From Streptomyces sp. NRRL F-5123 (GTDB taxonomy: Bacteria; Actinomycetota; Actinomycetes; Streptomycetales; Streptomycetaceae), in assembly GCF_000721495.1 (NCBI RefSeq), contig NZ_JOHY01000022.1, positions 1 to 64,000 on the forward strand: a DNA stretch of 64,000 bases. Direction: 5' to 3'. Shown piece after piece: positions 39,542 through 47,580 of the stretch (positions are counted from its first letter, which is position 1; each line of letters begins with the position of its first letter). The position numbers and the translations under genes are program-made. The notes under the pieces were generated by a model. It was not told where the DNA came from, made no database searches, and saw nothing but the letters and a program-made list of their open reading frames with translations.

Positions 39542-40804
39542 TCAGGCGAGGGCGCTGAGCGCGTGCCACTGGTCGGTGGAGAGGTTCCACTCGCCGTAGC
39601 CGTTGCCCTTGTCGACGACGGCCCGGGTGGAGCCGGTGGACACGACGACGTCGCCGCGGACGGCGCTGTCGAAGAACCACTTGGCGTCCGAGTCGCTCAG
39701 CCCGATGCAGCCGTGGCTCTTGTTCTGCCGCCCCATGTAGCGGTCGTTCCAGGGCGCGGCGTGCACGAAGGTGCCGGAGGTGGTGATGCGGACGGCGTTG
39801 TGCACGTCCTCGTCGTAGAAGTCGGCGGAGTCCTGGCTGGTGGCGATGTCGACCGACGCCGAGGTCATACGGACCGTGGACTGCTTGGCCATCACCACCA
39901 TCGTGCCGTTCCAGGTGGGGAAGGCGGAGCTGCCGCCGGAGATCTTGAAGTTCTTGACCGTGCGGCCGTTCTCGGTGACGCGCATCGTGTGCTTGGCGAG
40001 GTCGGCGTAGGAGATGCGGGCGGTGCCGATGCTGAAGGTGTCGTGGATGTCGCGGCGCAGGAAGCGCCCGCCGCCGGTGTCGATGCCGCTGAGCCGGGCG
40101 GTCAGGGTGACCTTGGTGCCGGTGGGCCAGTACGCGTCCGGCCGCCAGTCGACGCGCTGGATGCCGGTGAGCGGGTCGGTGAGCCAGCCCCAGCTGCCCT
40201 TGACGGCGGGGGTGGTGGTGATGTTCAGGGCCCGCTCGACGGCGGCCTTGTCGGCCACCGGCTTGTCGAACGCGAGCGAGAGCGGCAGGCCGACGCCGAC
40301 GACGGCGTTGTTGAGCGGGGTCGCGGTCACGCCGTTGACCTTGCTCGCGGCGGTGGTGCGGAAGTCGCTCGTGGTGGTGGCCTGCTTGCCCGCGGCGTCG
40401 GTGGCGGTGGCCGTGACGGTGTACGCGGTGCCGGGCGTCATGGTGCGGTCGGACGTCCAGGTGCGGCCGTCGGCGGCGAGCTTGCCGGTCACCTCGACGG
40501 GGTCGACGCCGTCCGACGCCTTGCCCTTCGGGGTGACGGTGACGGTGCCGAGGGTGCCGCTCGCGGTGGTGACGGTCACGGCGGTGCCGGGGGCGACGCT
40601 GCGGCCCGCGGCCGGGGAGACGGTGACCTCGGCGGCGGCGGTGGACGCGGTTGCGGACGGGCCGCCGTCGCCGGGGGCGTCTCCGCCGGACGCGGTGTCG
40701 TCGCCGCCGCACGCGGTGGCGCCGAGCACCAGGGCGAGCAGCAGGGCGGGGGCGGCGAGTGCGCCGGAGCGGCGGGAAGCGGATATACCGAAGGTGCGGA
40801 ACAC
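39542..40804 (-). CDS. L,D-transpeptidase lipoprotein with Ig-like domains, 420 aa
   Basis: Forms 3-3 cross-links in peptidoglycan outside the membrane. A lipoprotein signal ends LGATACGG, with Cys32 or so as lipid-anchor residue. Two Ig-like domains (about 55-270), as in mycobacterial LdtMt2, precede the YkuD catalytic domain (about 275-400). The catalytic motif is SHGCIGLS with its Cys, and the upstream His is in the GTFVHAAPW region. GTG at 40804 has AAGGACC upstream. It is followed on the minus strand by no partner; the preceding gene ends 15 bp upstream. Confidence 0.93.
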   Translation of the reverse strand: MFRTFGISASRRSGALAAPALLLALVLGATACGGDDTASGGDAPGDGGPSATASTAAAEVTVSPAAGRSVAPGTAVTVTTASGTLGTVTVTPKGKASDGVDPVEVTGKLAADGRTWTSDRTMTPGTAYTVTATATDAAGKQATTTSDFRTTAASKVNGVTATPLNNAVVGVGLPLSLAFDKPVADKAAVERALNITTTPAVKGSWGWLTDPLTGIQRVDWRPDAYWPTGTKVTLTARLSGIDTGGGRFLRRDIHDTFSIGTARISYADLAKHTMRVTENGRTVKNFKISGGSSAFPTWNGTMVVMAKQSTVRMTSASVDIATSQDSADFYDEDVHNAVRITTSGTFVHAAPWNDRYMGRQNKSHGCIGLSDSDAKWFFDSAVRGDVVVSTGSTRAVVDKGNGYGEWNLSTDQWHALSALA

Positions 40805-40819
40805 GGTGATCGGTCCTTG

Positions 40820-41740
40820 TCAGCAGTCGTCGGTCGAGGAGTACGCGCCTTTGTCGGCGCCGGTACCGCCCTTGCCGGAGGCGTAGGTGTTGCCGGTGGG
40901 TTCGCCGCCGACGGTGTAATGGCGGTCGCCCGTCGTGGCGTGTGCGGTCGGGGTCGCGGACATGGCCAGGTCGTCGAGCGAGTCGGCCATGCAGCCGGAG
41001 GGGCGAGGGCCGTCCGGTTCGTCGCCCGGCTGCCACGCCAGCGGGCTGTGGGGACTGTCCACCACCAGTACGGCGACGTATTGCCCCTCCTGCTGGATCC
41101 ACACCGTCACGCCCGAGAACTTCTTGGAGGAGCCCATGGCGCGGTGCGCCACGGGCGGCCCCCAGACGCTGCCCTCGACCTCGATGACGTCCATCCCGCA
41201 CTTCGCGCCGGTCCGCGACCGCAGCTCCTCCGCCGCCGCGGTCGCGGCGGGCTCGTCGGCGAAGGCGGAGAGACGCTCGTACGCGGTCGCCTTGGTGCCC
41301 TCGGAGAGGTAGGAGCGGCCGCTCTCGGCGGTGGCGTTGCCCGGCGTGGCGATCCCGCACGCCGTGGGCAGCTTGTTCTCCACTGCCGTCGCCTCGATCG
41401 TCCACTGCCATTTCGGTCCGAAGGGCAGCGAGCTGACCGGCAGCAGCCGTTCGGTCAGCAGGTCGGTGAGGGCCTGGCCGGACAGGGTGGGGGGCGGGGT
41501 GGCGGTGCCGGAAGCGGCGGGCGGTGCGGTGTGCGTGCCGTCCGCCTGCTCCAGCCGCGGCAGCAGCTGCCAGCCGGTGATGCCGAGGGCCAGCGCGGCG
41601 GCGGTGCCCGCGGCGGTCGCACGGCGCCGGGCGCGGCGCTTCTCGCCGCGGGCGCGGGCCGCCTGCGGGCCGGCCAGGACGACGAGCTGTTCGGCGTCGT
41701 GCGCCAGGTCGTGCAGGCGGTCGTCGAGTTCGTCAGCCAT
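40820..41740 (-). CDS. Single-pass membrane protein downstream of an ECF sigma factor, 306 aa
   Basis: The start MADELDDRLHDLAHDAEQLV is followed by an Arg-rich stretch and one transmembrane helix (about 50-72, TAAGTAAALALGITGWQLL). A large extracytoplasmic domain without recognised family follows, containing a few cysteines. It overlaps the sigma factor gene by eight bases. Position and topology suggest an anti-sigma role or a sensor, but the zinc-binding HxxxCxxC of ZAS anti-sigma factors is absent. ATG 41740 was chosen as GAGAGG lies upstream. Function unproven. Confidence 0.72.
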   Translation of the reverse strand: MADELDDRLHDLAHDAEQLVVLAGPQAARARGEKRRARRRATAAGTAAALALGITGWQLLPRLEQADGTHTAPPAASGTATPPPTLSGQALTDLLTERLLPVSSLPFGPKWQWTIEATAVENKLPTACGIATPGNATAESGRSYLSEGTKATAYERLSAFADEPAATAAAEELRSRTGAKCGMDVIEVEGSVWGPPVAHRAMGSSKKFSGVTVWIQQEGQYVAVLVVDSPHSPLAWQPGDEPDGPRPSGCMADSLDDLAMSATPTAHATTGDRHYTVGGEPTGNTYASGKGGTGADKGAYSSTDDC

Positions 41741-42293
41741 GGAGGGGCACCTCTCGGATGGGTCGCCGGTCGTGGCGCGCACGGTCGGGGTCCGCGGGCT
41801 CGGGTTCTTCCCTGAGCTTGGCGCCGAGGGCCTTGCGGCCCCGGCTCAGCCGGGTCCGCACCGCGGCGGACGACACCCCCGTCTCCCGCGCGATCTCGTC
41901 GACCGGCAGGTCCAGCAGATGGTGCATCACGACGGCGGTGCGCTGGTCGTCGCCGAGCGTGCGCAGGGCGTCCACCAGGGCGACCCGGTCCGGCGCGAGC
42001 GCCGGCGCGTCCGCGGGCGGGCCGTGCCGGAAGTGGGCGCGCATGCGGTTGCGCGCCTTGCGCCAGGTGCTCACGGCGAGCCGGAGCGCGACGGTCCTGA
42101 CCCAGGGCGTCGGGTCCCCCTCGGCCGTCAGCGCGTCCCAGCGGGTCCACGCTCGCGCGTAGGCCTCCTGGACGGCGTCCTCCGCCTCGCCGAGGTCGCC
42201 GGTCACGGCGAACACGACGGCGACCATCTTTTTGGCCGTCGCGGCGTAGAAGTCATCGAAGTCCGCGGTGCGCTCCGCGGGTTGTGCGGTCAT
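41733..42293 (-). CDS. ECF RNA polymerase sigma factor (SigE-like Actinobacteria family), 186 aa
   Basis: Region 2 (about residues 15-80, with DLGEAEDAVQEAYARAW) and region 4 (about 110-165, with LPVDEIARETGVSSAAVRTRLSRGRKAL) are both present. It fits the small SigE-family ECF group common in streptomycetes. ATG 42293 gives MTAQPAERTADF; an in-frame upstream start at 42320 is less likely. The 8-base overlap with the membrane-protein gene indicates a coupled pair. The promoter recognised is unknown. Confidence 0.9.
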   Translation of the reverse strand: MTAQPAERTADFDDFYAATAKKMVAVVFAVTGDLGEAEDAVQEAYARAWTRWDALTAEGDPTPWVRTVALRLAVSTWRKARNRMRAHFRHGPPADAPALAPDRVALVDALRTLGDDQRTAVVMHHLLDLPVDEIARETGVSSAAVRTRLSRGRKALGAKLREEPEPADPDRARHDRRPIREVPLHG

Positions 42294-42410
42294 GTTTCGT
42301 GGCCCTCCCGCATCTCTCACGCGCGAGGGCGTCCCGAGGTGACACGTGAATTCTCCCCGCGGGGTGCGGGGCGGCCCGGAGCGTGGCGGCGGGCCGGGCC
42401 CCCGCGGGAC

Positions 42411-42893
42411 TCAGTGCGGGCGGGTGGCCCGCAGGTGGGTGGCCACCGGGGCGAGGGCGGCGTGGTAGGCGGCGAGGCCGTCACGCGGGATGAGGTCGAT
42501 GAAGTGCTCGCGCACGGAGGCGACATGCCGCGGCGCGACCTCCCGCATGGTGTCCCAGCCGAGTTCCGTGAGCACGGCGTAGAGCCCGCGGCGGTCCGAC
42601 TCGCAGTTCTCCCGCCGGACGTACCCGGCGGCCTCCATGCGCGTGATCTGGTGCGAGAGCCTGCTCTTGCTCTGCAGCGTGGATTTCGCGAGGTCGCTCA
42701 TCCGCATCCGGTGGTCCTCGGCCTCGGAGAGGTTGACGAGGATCTCGTAGTCGTTGTTGGTCAGGCCGAAGGGGTGCAGGTCGCGCTCCAGCTGGTACAT
42801 GAGCAGCCGGCTGACATCGAGGTGGATGCGCCAGGCGCGCTGCTCCTCCTCGCTGAGCCAGGTCGTCGCGCTGTCCGCGGTCTCCGTCGTCAT
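42411..42893 (-). CDS. MarR family transcriptional regulator, 160 aa
   Basis: The winged helix-turn-helix is intact: RMSDLAKSTLQSKSRLSHQI is the DNA-reading part, with wing region VRRENCESDRRGLYAVLT. The N-terminus has an Asp/Glu-rich helix leading into YQLERDLHPFGLTNNDYEIL. The short upstream region (42894-42969) is AT-richer, with TTGATTTTCGTACG, a likely promoter/operator. The target may be this gene itself. It does not overlap the AIM24 genes upstream on the same strand. Confidence 0.88.
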   Translation of the reverse strand: MTTETADSATTWLSEEEQRAWRIHLDVSRLLMYQLERDLHPFGLTNNDYEILVNLSEAEDHRMRMSDLAKSTLQSKSRLSHQITRMEAAGYVRRENCESDRRGLYAVLTELGWDTMREVAPRHVASVREHFIDLIPRDGLAAYHAALAPVATHLRATRPH

Positions 42894-42969
42894 GGGCGAA
42901 TTCTACCGTCCGTTGATTTTCGTACGTTCACCCGGGTAGTGGTGCCGTCACCGTGCGCAGCGGCAGCTT

Positions 42970-43695
42970 TCAGCTCCCGGGAGGGGCCGCGCCGGGCACT
43001 CCGGGGCCGGCGCTCGCGGGGACGCCGCCGGTGTCCTGGCCGGGCAGCAGCTCCTCGGTGGACTGCAGCAGCACCTGGCCCGCGCCGCTGAACTCGAACT
43101 GGTGCTCCTCGCCGGACGCGCCGCCCAGTCCGGTGAGCGCGCGGATGCCGCCGAGGACGCCGCGCATGTACGCGTGGTCGTAGTGGTGGCAGGGGCTCGG
43201 GCAGTCGGCCCAGCCGACGAGGGCCTGCGGGTCGACGCGGATCGGCGGCTCGACGAAGTGCACCGCGCCGTTGGAGGCGGCGACGAACTTGCCGGTGCCG
43301 AGCAGCGTCAGGAAGCCGGGGATGATCGACTGCTTGAGGACCAGACCGGGCTGGAAGGCCAGCAGGTTGCCGGAGCGGATGGTGAGGTTGCCGTTGTCGA
43401 GGTCGTAGGAGTTGATGTCGTACGCCCGGTCGGCGAGCAGCATCTTGCCGCGGCCCTGCGCGACGACCCACGCGGCGGCGTGCAGCGGCGAGTGGAAGTT
43501 CGCGGCGACGAGCCGGTCGAGCGGGCCGTGGCCGATGGCGTGGAAGTCGATCTGCCCGTAGTAGGCGATCATCTTCCCCTTCTGCAGGAACCACTGGCCG
43601 TCGAGGTCGACGCTGAAGGCGTACGGGTTGACGTTGTCGTTGCTGGGCAGCGTGAAGACGTCGTGGATCACGGGGCCTTCGGCGGCAGGGGTCAC
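42970..43695 (-). CDS. AIM24 family protein, third of three, 241 aa
   Basis: A beta-rich TRAP-like/AIM24 domain fills most of the protein. Repeated GKMxxYYG, VAANFHSPLHAAAW and IRVDPQALVGWAD blocks align with the two upstream paralogues. This copy is longer and has a Cys/His cluster (CPSPCHHYDH) where the others have VAHTGEL. AIM24-type proteins are of uncertain bacterial function. GTG 43695 has GGAGGAGAAG just upstream and overlaps the previous stop as GTGA. The tail is Gly/Pro-rich. Confidence 0.85.
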   Translation of the reverse strand: MTPAAEGPVIHDVFTLPSNDNVNPYAFSVDLDGQWFLQKGKMIAYYGQIDFHAIGHGPLDRLVAANFHSPLHAAAWVVAQGRGKMLLADRAYDINSYDLDNGNLTIRSGNLLAFQPGLVLKQSIIPGFLTLLGTGKFVAASNGAVHFVEPPIRVDPQALVGWADCPSPCHHYDHAYMRGVLGGIRALTGLGGASGEEHQFEFSGAGQVLLQSTEELLPGQDTGGVPASAGPGVPGAAPPGS

Positions 43696-44342
43696 AGCTT
43701 CTCCTCCGAGGCCTGGACGTAGACCGTGCCCTGGCCGCTCAGCTCGAGCTGGAAGGCCTCGCCGGAGCCGCGGCCGACCATCTCGCGCCAGCCGATCGCG
43801 GTCACGAGCTTGTTGCGCAGGTCGCCGCGGTGCGCGACGTACGCCTGCGGGTCGACGTGGACGGGACGGCCGGGCGTGACGTGCAGCTCGAAGACGCCGC
43901 CGTGCGCCATGACCGCGACCGAGCCCTTGCCCTGGAGCGTGGTGGTGAACAGCCCCTGGCCGGTGGCCTGGCCCCGTATCACGCCCATCACGCCACCCTG
44001 CGAGCCCATGAACATGGTGCCCTGGGCGAGGGAGCCGTCGAAGGCGAGCAGCCGGTCGGCCTCGACGTAGAGGGTCTCGCCGGTGAGGTCGACGGAGTGG
44101 ATGTGGTGGCCGCCGTGTCCGAAGAGCACGGTGCCGTCCCCTTCCACCGTCATGAGCGGCGTGGCCTCGTTCGCGACCCGGCGGCCGATCATGCCCGTCA
44201 CGCCGCCCTGCCCGCCGGTGATGCTGGGGGTGAAGGTGACGGCGCCGCGGTAGGCGAGCATCGCGCCGCGCTGGCTGAACATCCGCTGCCCGGGCACGAT
44301 GCGCGCCTCGACGAGCTTGGAGTTGATCCGGGTGAAGGGCAT
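43692..44342 (-). CDS. AIM24 family protein, second of three, 216 aa
   Basis: AIM24/TRAP-like beta fold with motifs MLAYRGAVTF, GVTGMIGRRV and HVDPQAYVAHRGDL. It starts at ATG 44342 (MPFTRINSKLVEARI), sharing one base with the preceding stop (TGATG), and overlaps the next gene by four bases. The trio is therefore one translationally coupled unit that arose by duplication. Homologues in fungi are mitochondrial membrane-organising proteins; the bacterial role is unknown. Confidence 0.87.
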   Translation of the reverse strand: MPFTRINSKLVEARIVPGQRMFSQRGAMLAYRGAVTFTPSITGGQGGVTGMIGRRVANEATPLMTVEGDGTVLFGHGGHHIHSVDLTGETLYVEADRLLAFDGSLAQGTMFMGSQGGVMGVIRGQATGQGLFTTTLQGKGSVAVMAHGGVFELHVTPGRPVHVDPQAYVAHRGDLRNKLVTAIGWREMVGRGSGEAFQLELSGQGTVYVQASEEKL

Positions 44343-44980
44343 CAGACCTGCCCCCCGACCGCGGCACGCTCGCTGGGCTGGACGTAGACCAGGCCGTCGC
44401 CCTCGAAGTGGATGCGGAAGCTTTCCCCCGAGCCCTCGCCGATCAGGGTGCGCAGGCCCACGTAGGAGCGCAGTTGCTGGCGCAGCTCGCCGGTGTGGGC
44501 GACGTACGCCTGCGGGTCGACGACCAGCGGGGTGCCGGGGGTGACGCGCAGCACGATCGCGGGACCGTCGGACATGATCGCGGCCTGGCCGGTGCCCTCG
44601 ACGGTGGTGGTGAACAGCCCGTTGCCCTGCGAGGCGCCGCGCAGCCCGGTGAAGGTCGTGCCGGTGCGCAGCGACGGCTCGGTGACCAACAGGTTGCTCG
44701 CCTCGACGTGCAGCTTCTCGCCGGTGAGCCGGACGAGGTTGATCTCGGTGGCCCGGTCGGCGAAGTACACCGTGCCCTGGCCCCTGACCTCCATGACGGC
44801 CATCGCCTCGCCGGTGACGCGCCGGGTGACCAGGCCCCGCAGGCCCTCGCCGCCGCCGGTCATCTTCTTGAACGTGACCTCGCCCTCGTAGGCGACCATG
44901 GCGCCCTTCTTGGCCTTGACCGCGTCACCCGCCAGGTCGACGGCGAGGACGCGGGTGCCCTGGAGCCGGAAGACGGCCAC
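44342..44980 (-). CDS. AIM24 family protein, first of three, 212 aa
   Basis: Same fold as its two neighbours: MVAYEGEVTFKKMTGGGEGLRG near residue 30 (split as MVAYEGEVTF and GGEGLRG), GLFTTTVEGTGQAAIM in the middle and VVDPQAYVAHTGEL near residue 155. It starts six bases after the DUF2127 stop, so four genes form one likely operon. Function unknown; membrane association is inferred only from the neighbour. Confidence 0.87.
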   Translation of the reverse strand: MAVFRLQGTRVLAVDLAGDAVKAKKGAMVAYEGEVTFKKMTGGGEGLRGLVTRRVTGEAMAVMEVRGQGTVYFADRATEINLVRLTGEKLHVEASNLLVTEPSLRTGTTFTGLRGASQGNGLFTTTVEGTGQAAIMSDGPAIVLRVTPGTPLVVDPQAYVAHTGELRQQLRSYVGLRTLIGEGSGESFRIHFEGDGLVYVQPSERAAVGGQV

Positions 44981-44986
44981 CGCGGC

Positions 44987-45802
44987 TCAGCCGGTCTCGG
45001 TGGCCGTACGCGGGCGTACGGGCAGCGGCTCGGGCTCCACGCCGACGGCGCCGGCCGCCTCCTGGACCTCCAGCAGCGAGGCGCCGCGGCGCGCGGCCTC
45101 GAAGGCCTTGTGGCCGCCGCGCAGGCCGAACAGCCGCTTGCCGAGCAGGATGTAGAGGACGGCGAGGACGTTCAGCGCCAGGGTGCCGATCTTGAAGTAG
45201 CTGACCTTCTCCGTCAGCTCGTAGACCTCCAGCGGCAGGAAGGCGGCGGTCGCGACGACCGTCAGGTACTCCGCCCAGCGCTTGGCCCACCACAGGCCGA
45301 AGCCCTCGACGATCTCGATGAGCGCGTAGCCGAGCAGCGCGGCCGCGACGATCTGCAGCGTCGACTTCTTGTAGTCGAAGAACTTCCGGATGGAGTCGAC
45401 GACCGGCGAGTGGTCGAGGTCGTAGTGGAAGTGGTCGGCGACGGGCTTGAAGGCCGTCAGGTCGTCCTCGAAGAGCTTGCGGACCGCGTCCTGGGAGTTG
45501 CTGAACTTCCACACCGCCCACGCGGCGACCACGATCAGCAGCCCGCGCAGGATCCGCTCGACCGCGAGGAAGCGCAGGATGAACAGGTCGCGCAGCGCCC
45601 GGCCGCGCGGCACCAGCGGGGCCTGGTCGGCGGGGCCGGAGCCGTGCGGCTCGCCCAGCACGAAGTCGCCGCAGCGCAGGCAGCGCCACACCTCGCCGAC
45701 GGCGGTGCCGGCGTGCAGCCGGCCGCGGAGCCGCAGCTCGTCGGGCGCGTAGGTGATGTGGCCCTTGCGCGCGCAGTGCCGGCGGTCCCAGTCGATGCTC
45801 AT
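44987..45802 (-). CDS. DUF2127 family membrane protein, 271 aa
   Basis: It begins with a zinc-ribbon-like section (RHCARKGHITYA, then WRCLRCGDFVLG) of about 60 residues, followed by four predicted membrane segments (about 85-230), for example ILRGLLIVVAAWAVWKF and IVAAALLGYALIEIVEGFGL. LIEIVEGFGLWWAKRWAEYL is the DUF2127 core, read in halves. The cytosolic C-terminus is Arg/Pro-rich. ATG 45802 has GAGGAA upstream. It is the first gene of the AIM24 unit. Confidence 0.85.
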   Translation of the reverse strand: MSIDWDRRHCARKGHITYAPDELRLRGRLHAGTAVGEVWRCLRCGDFVLGEPHGSGPADQAPLVPRGRALRDLFILRFLAVERILRGLLIVVAAWAVWKFSNSQDAVRKLFEDDLTAFKPVADHFHYDLDHSPVVDSIRKFFDYKKSTLQIVAAALLGYALIEIVEGFGLWWAKRWAEYLTVVATAAFLPLEVYELTEKVSYFKIGTLALNVLAVLYILLGKRLFGLRGGHKAFEAARRGASLLEVQEAAGAVGVEPEPLPVRPRTATETG

Positions 45803-45942
45803 CGTTCCTCGGTCCCCGTTGGGTGTTCGGTGTCGTGCACTCATCACGAGCGCTGTCGTGGACAGGGACGCTACCGCCCGCCGTGCGGTTTCCTACCCCA
45901 GGGGCAGGTCATCGATGCTGGGGGTTGATAATAGGGAGGTCT

Positions 45943-45958
45943 TGTGAATGTGATCACA
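45943..45958. promoter_or_regulatory. Consensus Crp-type site TGTGA-N6-TCACA
   Basis: TGTGA at 45943-45947, ATGTGA, then TCACA at 45954-45958. The symmetry extends one base pair more on each side to CTTGTGA and TCACAAG. It lies in the divergent region between DUF2127 (start 45802) and DUF3817 (start 46023). It matches the enterobacterial Crp consensus fully and the looser Streptomyces Crp motif GTG-N6-GNCAC in part. Confidence 0.6.
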
Positions 45959-46022
45959 AGGCCGGTCCGCGCTCGTCCCGAACGGCCGGAGTGGCCCGCC
46001 CCGTACGACAGTGAGGTACCCC

Positions 46023-46373
46023 GTGGACCTGAAGACCGCCGGCGCGCTGCGCAGGCTGCGCCTGATCTCCGCCCCCGAGGCGGTCTCCTTCCTGCTGCTG
46101 CTCGTCTGCTCGGTGCTCAAGCGCACCACGGACTTCAACGCGGTGCCGGTCATGGGGATGGTGCACGGCATCCTCTTCGTCCTCTACGTCGTCCTCTGGG
46201 CGCTGGCGTGGCGCAGCACCCGCTGGGGCTGGCAGCGCGCGGGCTGGCTGCTCCTGCTGTCGGTACTGCCGACCGGCGGCTTCTTCGCCGAGCGCACGCT
46301 GGCCCGCGAGTCCGAGGACGCGGTGAACGCGGCGGTGGCCGCGCGCGGGCACTCGGAGACCGTGGGCGCCTGA
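46023..46373 (+). CDS. DUF3817 small membrane protein, second copy, 116 aa
   Basis: Hydrophobic segments include AVSFLLLLVCSVL, GMVHGILFVLYVVLWALAW and WLLLLSVLPTGGFFAERTL, matching DUF3817 with its VHGxLFVxY and PTGGFFAER motifs. The start GTG 46023 is preferred over GTG 46011 because GTGAGG stands six bases before it. A Crp-type site lies 65 bp upstream. Function unknown; a paralogue is at 38553. Confidence 0.85.
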   Translation: MDLKTAGALRRLRLISAPEAVSFLLLLVCSVLKRTTDFNAVPVMGMVHGILFVLYVVLWALAWRSTRWGWQRAGWLLLLSVLPTGGFFAERTLARESEDAVNAAVAARGHSETVGA

Positions 46374-46524
46374 AGTGGTCGCCGCCGATCGGTAATCGGC
46401 CGGGCGGCGACAGGATCCGGACATCTTCCCGTAGCACCCCGGTCACATTTGCGTCACGTGCGGAAGCTGCGCCTCTGCCGGCCGGACGCGGTGAATGCGG
46501 CCCCGCGGTGCCCGGACGGGCAGC

Positions 46525-47511
46525 TCACAGCAGCCCGCCGGTCGCCAGCGCGATACCCAGCGGGGTGCGCTCGTAGAGCACCTGGTGGCCGTAGCGGCGG
46601 GAGGTCAGCAGGCCCGCGTCACGCAGCACCGCGAGGTGCGCGGACACCGACGACATGGCCATCACGTGCCGGTGGGCCAGCGCGGTGGTGGTGCTGGGGG
46701 CGTCCAGGCCGCTGAGTATCGCCGCCCGGTTCGCGCCCAGCAGCCGCACCAGGGTGTCGGACGCGGTCGGCCCGCCGGGCGCCCACAGGCCGCCGATGCC
46801 GCGCGCGGGGTAGACGACGACGGGCTGCCAGGGCGGGTCGAAGGCGCTGCCCGCCTCGGGCCAGAAGAAGACGCTGGGCACCAGCAGCAGGCCGCGCCCG
46901 CCGGGCTCGGGCACGGGGCCGGCGGTGCCGGGGGTGGTCAGGGCGCCGTCGGACCAGTGCAGCTTGGGGTGCAGCCCGGTGAAGAGCCGCTGCATGCCGC
47001 CGTCCGCGAGCCGCCGGGCGTGGTACGCGACGTCGGCCTCCAGCACCGCCCGCAGCCGCGGCCAGTGCGGGGCCAGCAGCGCCGCCCAGACGTGCTCGTA
47101 GAGTCCCGCGAGCTGCTGCACGGTGCCCGCGGGGTCGTTGAGCATCGCGCGGCCCCTGCGGGTGTCCGCGGCGCCCGGGGTCTGGGCGAGGGCGGCGGCG
47201 AGCTGCCGCCGGGCGGTGGCCGGCGGGGTGGCCCGCACCCGGTCCAACTCCTCGTCGAGCGAGGCGAGCGGCATGTCCGGGACGGGCTGGAGGAAGTCGG
47301 GCCCGTAGCCCTGCTCGGGCGCGAGCAGCCACAGCGGGGCGAGGTCGAGCCCGGCGGCGGCGGCCCGCACCTGCCGCAGCCACGGCAGGTGGTGGCCGTG
47401 CCGGTCGGGGCGGGAGAGCGTGCGTACCGCGCCCTGCGTCTCACGCAACGGGGAGATCGCGAAACGGCACTTGAGCAGGTCCTCAGCCGCAAATCGCATG
47501 CGAAGCGACAT
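46525..47511 (-). CDS. DUF5937/ArsR-type regulator, about 328 aa
   Basis: The N-terminal two thirds (LRMRFAAEDLLKCRFAISPL onward) match the DUF5937 domain of actinobacterial regulators. The C-terminal 70 residues form an ArsR-type winged helix (HRHVMAMSSVSAHLAVLRDA then GLLTSRRYGHQVLYERTPLG). So ligand domain precedes DNA-binding domain, the reverse of the usual ArsR order. The first Met among three (47523, 47514, 47511) is uncertain. It is divergent from an MFS exporter gene 70 bp away, the likely target. Confidence 0.85.
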   Translation of the reverse strand: MSLRMRFAAEDLLKCRFAISPLRETQGAVRTLSRPDRHGHHLPWLRQVRAAAAGLDLAPLWLLAPEQGYGPDFLQPVPDMPLASLDEELDRVRATPPATARRQLAAALAQTPGAADTRRGRAMLNDPAGTVQQLAGLYEHVWAALLAPHWPRLRAVLEADVAYHARRLADGGMQRLFTGLHPKLHWSDGALTTPGTAGPVPEPGGRGLLLVPSVFFWPEAGSAFDPPWQPVVVYPARGIGGLWAPGGPTASDTLVRLLGANRAAILSGLDAPSTTTALAHRHVMAMSSVSAHLAVLRDAGLLTSRRYGHQVLYERTPLGIALATGGLL

Positions 47512-47525
47512 CATGACCCCCAAGA

Positions 47526-47541
47526 TTCGCCTGTGCGCGAA
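47526..47541. promoter_or_regulatory. Inverted repeat TTCGC-N6-GCGAA, operator candidate
   Basis: It lies in the short divergent region between the DUF5937/ArsR gene and the MFS gene, 15-30 bases from the regulator start. The placement suits an operator controlling both genes. Confidence 0.4.
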
Positions 47542-47580
47542 AGACTACACGTGGGGTCCCTGTGGCTCCAGGGTGATGGC

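Noticed and set aside
45944..46576. A gene starting at GTG 45944 behind GGGAGG
   Set aside because: The ribosome-binding-like GGGAGG is well placed, but the frame runs out of phase through the DUF3817 gene and encodes an Arg/Pro-rich shadow. The GTG itself lies in the Crp-type site.
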